NCBI GenBank assembly: GCA_022615295.1
Contig: JAKEHF010000030.1
Location: forward strand, 1-7,655
Direction: 5' to 3'
DNA length: 7,655 nt
Source of the DNA: Actinomycetota bacterium
Lineage (GTDB): Bacteria; Actinomycetota; Acidimicrobiia; Spongiisociales; ZC4RG35
Shown here: positions 1 to 6,136 of the stretch, piece by piece
How the letters are laid out: each line of letters begins with the position of its first letter
Numbering within the stretch: the first letter of the stretch is position 1
The notes under the pieces: generated by a model
What the model was told of the DNA's origin: nothing
The model's input: only the letters and a program-made list of their open reading frames with translations
Database searches by the model: none
Translations under genes and position numbers: made by a program

Positions 1-1
1 A

Positions 2-106
2 CGGGCCGCTGCGGCCAGTGGCTCGCTCTATGTCGCGGTAGACGCCCGCGCCGAGGTCGAGGAGGTCCTCCTCGGCACCTGGCGCCGGGCCGGGGTGCTC
101 CGTTGA
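2..106 (+). CDS. C-terminal end of an unidentified protein, possibly DUF58 family (5' end outside window)
   Basis: Reading from base 2, an open frame of 34 codons ends at the TGA at 104-106. The visible peptide includes SLYVAVDARAEVEEVLLGTW and ends in RRAGVLR. It is too short to identify from sequence. The codons are GC-rich at the third position like the gene that follows, which supports real coding. Its stop overlaps the TTG start of the VWA fusion gene (sequence TTGA at 103-106), so the two are very probably in one operon and translationally coupled. In MoxR/VWA loci the gene directly before a BatA-type VWA gene is commonly a DUF58 protein, and the tail would suit that. The identity is inferred from context only. 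Confidence 0.6.
   Translation, partial: RAAAASGSLYVAVDARAEVEEVLLGTWRRAGVLR
92..106 (+). promoter_or_regulatory. Stop/start overlap with weak ribosome binding site for the VWA fusion gene
   Basis: TTGA at 103-106 combines the TTG start of the VWA gene with the TGA stop of the upstream gene. GGGGTG at 92-97, five bases before the TTG, is the only nearby purine-rich element and is a poor Shine-Dalgarno match, so re-initiation after the upstream stop is likely. TTG is chosen because it gives the short N-terminus (MTLLVPAGLLALALAA) typical of BatA-type proteins. The next in-frame ATG, at 169, would remove the first membrane segment. Confidence 0.45.
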
Positions 107-3100
107 CCCTCCTCGTCCCGGCGGGTCTCCTCGCCCTGGCGCTGGCGGCGCCGATCATCGCCCTGCACATGCTGACCCCTCGCAGACCGGCAACGGAGGT
201 CAGCTCGCTGCTCCATTGGGATGGGCTTCGCCACGCCATCACCGCCGCCCGGCCCTGGCAACGGCTGAGATGGAGCCTCCTCCTCGTCCTCCAGCTCCTG
301 GCGGTGATCCTCTTCGCCTTGATCCTCGCCGACCCCGCCCGACTCGAGGAGGCGGAGCTCGCCGAGCACACCGTCTTCATTGTCGACGCCTCGGCATCTA
401 TGACGGCCATCGACGGGTCGCCAGACCGGCTCGCCGATGCCATCGCCGCCGTCGTGGACATGAGAGGGGACATTCCGGACAATGGTCTCGCCAGTCTCGT
501 GGTCGCCTCCGCCCAGCCGTCGATCCTCGTGTCCCAGAGCGAGGACCTCGAGGCGTTCGAGAGGGCGGCGACGGGGATCCGCCCCACCAATGCCGGGGTG
601 GACTACGAGGCGACCTTCGCCCTCGCCGAGTCCCTCGTGCTCCCCGAGAGACCGACGGGATTCGTCCTCGTCTCCGACGGCCAACTCGACGAGGTCTCCC
701 AACGTCTCGCCCCCTTGGGCACCCGCTTCCATCCGGTCGGCGAGACCGACACCAACCGGGCGGTGACCAACCTGTCGGTCACCGCCGGTCCCGGCGGGCT
801 CCAGGCCACGGTGACGATCACATCGACGGGGGGACCCGAGGCCACTCAGATCCTCCGTCTCGACGTCGACGGGGTGACGGTGCTCACCGAGGAGGTGGTG
901 GTCCCCGGGGGTGGGGTCATCGAGCGGACGTTCGAGCTCCCCACGGGGACCAGGGTCGCCGCATACCTCGACGGTGAGGACCTGCTGGCCTCCGACAACC
1001 AGCGGTACGTGTCGGCGCCGCCGATTGGCACCCTGAAGGCCCGGGTCCATGGGGAGACGGTGTTCTTCGTCGAGCAGCTCCTCGGCGCCATCCCCGCCGT
1101 GGACACCGAGATCGCACCCGGTGAGGAGGCCGACTTCGAGGTCTACGTGGGGGTCCCGGTGCCTGCGGACCCGGTGACCCCATTCATCGCCATCGACGTC
1201 CCCGGTGGGGTGGCCGGGGTGGAGCCGGTGGGCCGGGTGGACGACCCCGTCCCGACCCTCGTGGCCAACGACCCGATCCTCGACGACATCGACGTCTCTC
1301 AGCTCGCCATCGCCGAGGCCCAGATCCTCGAGGTGTCCGGGGGGGAGGTCCTCCTCGGCGCACCCGGCGCCCCGCTCATCGTCCGCGGCGAGGTCGATGG
1401 CGTCCCCTTCTTCTATCTCGCCTTCACATTGGAGCAGTCGAACCTGCCGGTGAGTGTGGCCTACCCCATCCTCGGCGCGCGGATGGTCGGGGCCCTGGCC
1501 ACGGCCGACGGGGTTCCCGCCGGGATCGTCGTCGGTGAGCCGCTCCCGGTGGGCGCAGCCGAAGTCGCGGTCGTCGACCCTCGCGGCGACCGGACTCTGC
1601 TCACGCCTGGCGGGTCGGACCCGATCGCCGACCAGGCCGGCTTCTGGCAGGTGGAGATGTCCGATGGCGGCCTCGTCGACGTGGCAGTGAACCCCGATGT
1701 GACCGAGTCGGAGCTGGCGCCGATACGGAGCCTCCCCGAGCTCCGACCCGTCACAGAGGACGCCGAGCCGATCGATGTGGCGACGGTGGCCAGGACCATC
1801 CTTCCCTGGTTCCTCGTCGCCCTCCTCGTCCTCCTCGCCCTCGAGCTCTGGGTGAGCCACCGGCAGCGTGGCGTCTCCCCGCGCCAGTGGCGTTGGGGTC
1901 TGGCCACCCGAGGGCTGGTGACGGTCCTGCTTCTCCTGGCCCTCGTCGACCCCGTCATCTCGACACGTTCCGGCGAGGTGACGACGGTCTTCGTCGTCGA
2001 CGTCTCCGCCTCCATCGGGAGCGCCGGGGACTCGGCTCGCGCCTGGGTCGAGGCAGCCCTCGCCGGCGCCGGTGGGGCCGACTGGGCCATCGTCGAGTTC
2101 GGCTCCGACGCCCAGGTGGGCACACCGGTGGGAAGCCTCACCTACAGGCCGGCACGTGGCGTCGACCTCGAAGCCACCAATGTCGCCCGCGGCCTGAGGC
2201 TCGGGGAGTCGATCCTCACCGGGGAGACCCGGGAGCGCATCGTCCTCATCTCCGACGGCAGGGTCAACGCCGGTGACCTCCAGGCCGAGCTCGACCGACT
2301 CAAGACGTTGGGCATGGTGGTCGACGTGCACACCGTCGCCGGAGAGGCGAGGACGGATGTCGCCGTGTCCGGGATCGAGGTACCCAATGCGGTAAACGAG
2401 GGAGAGAGCTTCACCGCCGAGGTCGAAGTCCTCTCGACGATCACCGGCATCGTCGAGGTGGAGCTCCTCTCCGACGAAACGGTGGTGGGGAGGACGACGA
2501 TCGAGGTCACGCCCGGGTCGAACACCGCGTTGTTCGACGTGGAGGCGGGGGACCCCGGGCTCCAGGACCTCGAAGCCAGGGTGAGCATGACGGGTGACGC
2601 CGTGACCGAGAACGACCGCGCCCGCACCGCCGTCGAGGTGCGTGGTCCGGCGAGTGTCATCATCGTCGAGGGCAGCGAGGGCGACGGGGAGATCCTCGGC
2701 GCGGCCCTCACCTCCACCGGACTGGTCGTAGAGCGGGTCGGGGTCGACGACATGCCCCCACTGCAGGGGCTCTCGGTCCATCAGGCGGTGGTACTCGTCG
2801 ACGTCAGCGCTCGCGATCTCAGTGACAGCAGGGTGGACGACCTGGGGACCTTCGTCCGCGACCTGGGCCGGGGTCTGGTGGTGGTGGGAGGGACTCGCTC
2901 CTATGGCTTGGGCGGTTATCAGGACACCGAGCTCGAGACACTGCTCCCCGTCGACAGCGAGGCCCGGGACGCCCAACGCGAGGTGGAGGTCGCCGAGGTG
3001 CTCCTCATCGACACCAGCGAGTCGATGGGTGCCTGTCACTGCGATGACCAGGGAATGGGCTCCGAGACCGGTGGGGTCAACAAGACCGACATCGCCAAGG

Positions 3101-4452
3101 CGGGGGCGACCAGGGCCATCGAGGCGCTGGGCCCCAACGACGAGGTCGGGGTCCTCGCCTTCAGCGGGTCCAGTGAGTGGCTGATACCTCTACAAGTGTT
3201 CCCCGACTCGGCGACCATCGAGGAGGGCATCGGGAGGATCAGACCCTTCGGGGAGACCAGGATCGCCCCGGCCCTGCGAGAGGCCGCCGAGGCGTTACGG
3301 GCGTCGAACAAGGAGCTCAAGCACATCATCCTCTTCACCGATGGGTTCACCACCGAGTTGGAGGTGGGCGCCGACTTCGTGGGGATGCCCGGTGTGGTCG
3401 ACCTCGTCGCCGAGGTGGAGAAGCTCGCCGAGGAGGGGATCACCGTCTCCGTCGTCGGCACCGGCGAGGGCGCCATACCCTCCCTGGAGGAGGTGGCGAT
3501 CGCCGGTCAAGGCAGGTTCTACCCGGGCCGCGACCTCAACGAGATACCGGAGATCTTCGTCAAGGAGGCCAGACTCGCCTCACGGTCGTTCATCAACGAG
3601 GGCGAGTACTACCCGGCGGTGACCTCGACGGCTGCCGCGGTAAGGGACCTCGCCTCGTCTCCGGCGCTGCTCGGCTACGTGGCGGCCACTCCGAAGACAA
3701 CCGCCGACGTCCAGCTTCTGATCGGCGAGCTCTCCGACCCCCTCCTCGCCAGCTGGAGGGTCGGGCTTGGCGAGGTGACCTCCTGGACCAGTGACGGCGG
3801 GGAGAAGTGGGGATCGCTCTGGGCGGGATGGGACGGTTATGCCGGCTTCTGGTCGAACGTCGTCCGTGACACCTTCCCGCTCAGTGGCGCCGAGGGCCAG
3901 CAGGTCGAGGCCAGGATCGAGGACGAGCTGATGACGATCACCCTCGAGGGGGCCGATCCCTGGCCGGCGGGGGTGGCCCCGGTGGCCCGGGTGGGTCTGC
4001 CCGACGGCACATCCGAGGAGATCCGTCTCGACCGGGTCTCGGACCATGTGTTCACGGCGACCGTGGCGGCCCGTCAGGGCGGTGTGTACGCGGTGGGGGT
4101 GGGTTTCGACCGTGGTGACGGGGAGACGGCCACCCTGTCCGCCATAGCCTCCCGTTCCTTTGCCGCGGAGTATCTCCCCGGGCCCCCCGATCCCATCATG
4201 ATGGAGAGCATCTCGTCGACCACAGGGGGAAGGGGTGAGATCACCCCCGAGCAGGCCTTCGACCCCGAAGGTCTCGAGCCGGGGGTCAGCGATCGATCGC
4301 TGCGGGGATGGTTCCTGGTTCTCGCCGCCCTGCTCTGGCCGGTCGACGTCGCCCTCCGCCGGCTCCGGCTCTCCAGGACGCCAGGCCGCCCAGGGCGCTC
4401 ACGAGGGCCCCGGCCCACACCAGCCACACCATCGGCCGCACGAACACGCTGA
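103..4452 (+). CDS. Triple-VWA membrane protein: BatA-type protein fused to a VWA / GATase1-like / VWA protein
   Basis: No experimentally defined role is recognisable. Members of this group sit in loci with MoxR AAA+ ATPases and DUF58 proteins, thought to act in envelope protein maturation or stress tolerance. Order by residue: membrane segments at about 3-24 and 57-77 (BatA N-terminal domain, ending in ADPAR); VWA1 at about 88-215 (D95-A-S97-A-S99, T162, D192); beta-rich region 222-305; the BatA-type C-terminal part 306-545, including SNLPVSVAYPIL and VAVNPDVTESELAPI; membrane segments 566-583 and 602-619; VWA2 at 626-746 (D633-V-S635-A-S637, T692, D718); a beta-sandwich-like stretch 750-846; a class I glutamine-amidotransferase-like domain 848-952 (GGTRSYGLGGY, no nucleophile Cys); VWA3 at 962-1160 (D970-T-S972-E-S974, T1052, D1080) with a C-H-C motif at 978-980; a C-terminal region with SWTSDGGEKWG; and a last membrane segment at 1402-1418 followed by an Arg-rich tail. 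Basic loops 25-56, 584-601 and 1419-1449 put these parts inside and all three VWA domains outside. The BatA-like half (about 585 residues) and the second half (about 865) each approach the length of a stand-alone family protein. The tail overlaps ccmF. Confidence 0.9.
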   Translation: MTLLVPAGLLALALAAPIIALHMLTPRRPATEVSSLLHWDGLRHAITAARPWQRLRWSLLLVLQLLAVILFALILADPARLEEAELAEHTVFIVDASASMTAIDGSPDRLADAIAAVVDMRGDIPDNGLASLVVASAQPSILVSQSEDLEAFERAATGIRPTNAGVDYEATFALAESLVLPERPTGFVLVSDGQLDEVSQRLAPLGTRFHPVGETDTNRAVTNLSVTAGPGGLQATVTITSTGGPEATQILRLDVDGVTVLTEEVVVPGGGVIERTFELPTGTRVAAYLDGEDLLASDNQRYVSAPPIGTLKARVHGETVFFVEQLLGAIPAVDTEIAPGEEADFEVYVGVPVPADPVTPFIAIDVPGGVAGVEPVGRVDDPVPTLVANDPILDDIDVSQLAIAEAQILEVSGGEVLLGAPGAPLIVRGEVDGVPFFYLAFTLEQSNLPVSVAYPILGARMVGALATADGVPAGIVVGEPLPVGAAEVAVVDPRGDRTLLTPGGSDPIADQAGFWQVEMSDGGLVDVAVNPDVTESELAPIRSLPELRPVTEDAEPIDVATVARTILPWFLVALLVLLALELWVSHRQRGVSPRQWRWGLATRGLVTVLLLLALVDPVISTRSGEVTTVFVVDVSASIGSAGDSARAWVEAALAGAGGADWAIVEFGSDAQVGTPVGSLTYRPARGVDLEATNVARGLRLGESILTGETRERIVLISDGRVNAGDLQAELDRLKTLGMVVDVHTVAGEARTDVAVSGIEVPNAVNEGESFTAEVEVLSTITGIVEVELLSDETVVGRTTIEVTPGSNTALFDVEAGDPGLQDLEARVSMTGDAVTENDRARTAVEVRGPASVIIVEGSEGDGEILGAALTSTGLVVERVGVDDMPPLQGLSVHQAVVLVDVSARDLSDSRVDDLGTFVRDLGRGLVVVGGTRSYGLGGYQDTELETLLPVDSEARDAQREVEVAEVLLIDTSESMGACHCDDQGMGSETGGVNKTDIAKAGATRAIEALGPNDEVGVLAFSGSSEWLIPLQVFPDSATIEEGIGRIRPFGETRIAPALREAAEALRASNKELKHIILFTDGFTTELEVGADFVGMPGVVDLVAEVEKLAEEGITVSVVGTGEGAIPSLEEVAIAGQGRFYPGRDLNEIPEIFVKEARLASRSFINEGEYYPAVTSTAAAVRDLASSPALLGYVAATPKTTADVQLLIGELSDPLLASWRVGLGEVTSWTSDGGEKWGSLWAGWDGYAGFWSNVVRDTFPLSGAEGQQVEARIEDELMTITLEGADPWPAGVAPVARVGLPDGTSEEIRLDRVSDHVFTATVAARQGGVYAVGVGFDRGDGETATLSAIASRSFAAEYLPGPPDPIMMESISSTTGGRGEITPEQAFDPEGLEPGVSDRSLRGWFLVLAALLWPVDVALRRLRLSRTPGRPGRSRGPRPTPATPSAARTR
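4286..4452. other. 167-bp tail-to-tail overlap of the VWA fusion gene and ccmF
   Basis: The + strand VWA gene stops with TGA at 4450-4452. The - strand ccmF stops with TGA at 4288-4286. Both ends look genuine. The VWA family's last membrane segment (LLWPVDVALRRL, about 4330-4365) is antisense to the Arg/Gly-rich ccmF tail. The last CcmF membrane segment (VRPMVWLVWAGALVSALGG, about 4385-4441) is antisense to the Arg/Pro-rich VWA tail. Each protein's unconserved tail is therefore the shadow of the other's conserved end. Confidence 0.85.
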
Positions 4453-6127
4453 CCCCGAATGTCCTCGCGTCCGGGGAGAGGACCGACACCGCGAGTATCA
4501 GGTCCCGCGCCGGAGTCGACCACAACACCGGCTCGGCCACCGGTCTCACCTGGTCCTCGTAGGCCCTGATCTGGGGTCGCAGCACCGGGCCGCCCTCGAC
4601 CACGAAGACCCCTTCGGCGTAGATGAAACGATCGCCCTCCCCGGTCTCTATCCCGGTGAGCTCGATGCGATGTCCGCCCGCCGTGACCGTGTCGCCGACC
4701 CCCATGTCCCTGGTGACCTCGGTCCCCATCGAGCTGGCGCCGGCGCCGATGAGGACCATCGCCAGCCCGAAGTGGGCCAGCCTCGACGGCCATGGCCGGT
4801 GCCGGCGCGCCAAGACGAGGAGGGCGCCCCCGGCAAGGGCCCCCAGACCGAGACCGGGCGCACGAGGCTCGACCGCAACGGTCAGGGCGAGGAGGGCCGT
4901 CGTCACGGCGCCGGCCACGAACAAGCCCAACGTCGTCCGGTCGACACCGTGCCCCGACCAGGTCGTCTGGAGCGAAGGACCAACGAGCAGGGCGATCAGA
5001 TAGGCGACCGGGAGGATCGTCACCACGAAGAAGCCCGGGTCGACCGCCACCGTGCGGTCCCAGAACACCTCGAGGTATGCCGGGTAGGCCGAGCCGACCA
5101 GGACGAAGAGGGTCACCACCCCGACCAGGGCGCCGCTGACCCAGAGCCAGGTGGCCCTTCCGGTGTCGATGGCGCCCCATGACGACCCGGCGGGGACCCG
5201 CGTGGCGAGGATGACGACCAGCGCCAACGTCACCACGGCGCCGGTGAGCAGCACCCGCCCCACCAGCGGATCCTCGGCGAAGGCGTGGATCGAGCCGGTC
5301 ACCCCGGAGCGAGTCAGATAGACACCCAGGACGCTCAGGGCGAACGGGACCATGGCCATGGCCGTCGTCCATCGCCGGAGCCGACCGTCCCGATCGGTGA
5401 CCATGGAGGTGTGCAGGAACACCGTGGTGGCCAGCCAGGGCATCAGGGAGGTGTTCTCGACCGGGTCCCATGCCCAGAAGCCACCCCAGCCCAGCTCGAC
5501 GTAAGCCCAATTGGCCCCGGCGACCATCCCCACAGCGAGCAGGGTCCAGGAGGCCGTCAGCCAGCGTCGCGTGGTCGCCGACCACGAAAGGTCGACCCCG
5601 CCGCCGAGCACCGCGCCGACTGTCCGGGCGAAGGGCACGACGAGGACCGTCAGGCCCAGATAGAGGATGGGCGGGTGATAGATCATCGCCGGGTGCTGGA
5701 GGATGGCGAGAAGACCCGCGCCGTCGACGGCCGGGATGTCGAGGGTGGAGAAGGGGTTGCTGGCCAGGGCGGTGAGGACGAGAAGGCCAAGGGCGACGAG
5801 GGACACCACCCTCCTCTCCACCGAAGCCCGGGTGCCCGCCATGCCGATGAGAACGGTGAGTGTGGCGTAGAAGAGCAGGGAGCCTTCCATCCCACCCCAC
5901 AGTGCGGCGAGACGGTATGGCCAGGGAGTGGCCCGGCTCGTGGTCTCGGCCACGTAGGACAGAGAGAAGTCATTGGCGAGGAGGGCGACTACCAGCGCCA
6001 AGGTGGCGGCGACCGCCAGCCCGACACCGGTCCAGACGACGATGCGCCGTCTCGGTAGGACGAGGGAGACTGTGATGACGACGATCGCACCCCAAAGGGC
6101 GAGGGACCCGGCGGTCGCTGGCTCCAC
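4286..6127 (-). CDS. ccmF: Cytochrome c haem lyase subunit CcmF (CcmF/NrfE family)
   Basis: CcmF is the polytopic membrane subunit of System I cytochrome c maturation. It takes haem from holo-CcmE and, with CcmH-type partners, attaches it to the CxxCH motif of apocytochromes outside the membrane. The 613 residues are slightly short of the usual 630-660. I count about 15 hydrophobic segments. Diagnostic features are NDFSLSYVA (52-60), the WWD haem-handling motif at 207-231 (WAYVELGWGGFWAWDPVEN followed by TSLMPWL), HPPILYLG (H151), FLHTSMVTDRDG (H239), GSIHAFAEDP (H281) and LAHFGL (H452). These four histidines correspond to the P-His and TM-His haem ligands of E. coli CcmF. A soluble outer domain spans about 465-562, followed by the final membrane segment 564-582. 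The first conserved block reads WGGMEGS, where WGxHEGS is usual. The GTG start at 6127-6125 keeps the first membrane segment and lies nine bases after the upstream stop. No good Shine-Dalgarno is visible, suggesting coupled translation. The last 28 residues (R/G/P-rich) lie antisense to the VWA gene. No other ccm gene is in the window. Confidence 0.96.
   Translation of the reverse strand: MEPATAGSLALWGAIVVITVSLVLPRRRIVVWTGVGLAVAATLALVVALLANDFSLSYVAETTSRATPWPYRLAALWGGMEGSLLFYATLTVLIGMAGTRASVERRVVSLVALGLLVLTALASNPFSTLDIPAVDGAGLLAILQHPAMIYHPPILYLGLTVLVVPFARTVGAVLGGGVDLSWSATTRRWLTASWTLLAVGMVAGANWAYVELGWGGFWAWDPVENTSLMPWLATTVFLHTSMVTDRDGRLRRWTTAMAMVPFALSVLGVYLTRSGVTGSIHAFAEDPLVGRVLLTGAVVTLALVVILATRVPAGSSWGAIDTGRATWLWVSGALVGVVTLFVLVGSAYPAYLEVFWDRTVAVDPGFFVVTILPVAYLIALLVGPSLQTTWSGHGVDRTTLGLFVAGAVTTALLALTVAVEPRAPGLGLGALAGGALLVLARRHRPWPSRLAHFGLAMVLIGAGASSMGTEVTRDMGVGDTVTAGGHRIELTGIETGEGDRFIYAEGVFVVEGGPVLRPQIRAYEDQVRPVAEPVLWSTPARDLILAVSVLSPDARTFGVSVFVRPMVWLVWAGALVSALGGLASWRAGAGGGRRRPARAGRREPGTIPAAIDR
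4287..4302. repeat. Perfect 16-bp palindrome over the ccmF stop codon
   Basis: CAGCGATCGATCGCTG is identical to its reverse complement. In RNA it could form a 6-bp stem (CAGCGA/TCGCTG) with a TCGA loop. It lies inside the VWA coding region, where it encodes S-D-R-S-L (residues 1396-1400), and it overlaps the ccmF TGA (4288-4286) by two bases. There is no T-tract on either side, so it is not a classic intrinsic terminator. Function is unknown and it may be chance. Confidence 0.6.
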
Positions 6128-6136
6128 CTGCGAAGG

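Noticed and set aside
59..73. Inverted repeat GAGGAGG-T-CCTCCTC
   Set aside because: It lies in coding sequence and encodes E-E-V-L-L. Glu-Glu and Leu-Leu codons in GC-rich genes readily create it, and a one-base loop cannot form a hairpin of full stem length.
28..3039. A 1003-codon antisense open frame opposite the VWA gene
   Set aside because: Its product is a low-complexity mix of D, G, H, R and E without recognisable motifs, it runs across the boundary of two coupled genes, and the + strand is clearly coding by domain content. Long antisense frames are expected in GC-rich DNA that avoids certain codons.
5350..5361. 12-bp palindrome CCATGGCCATGG (and a similar CGGCCATGGCCG near 4785)
   Set aside because: Short palindromes built from GGCC and CATG are expected by chance in this composition, and both lie inside conserved ccmF coding sequence.
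4074..5900. A 608-codon - strand open frame in another frame over ccmF
   Set aside because: The ccmF frame carries the WWD motif and membrane segments. This one gives Arg/Gly/His-rich sequence with no domain and is a shadow.
4235..6058. Several + strand open frames opposite ccmF (for example 4235-5182 and 5285-6058)
   Set aside because: They are rich in R, G, P, D and H, have no motif or membrane pattern, and lie antisense to strongly conserved ccmF sequence.
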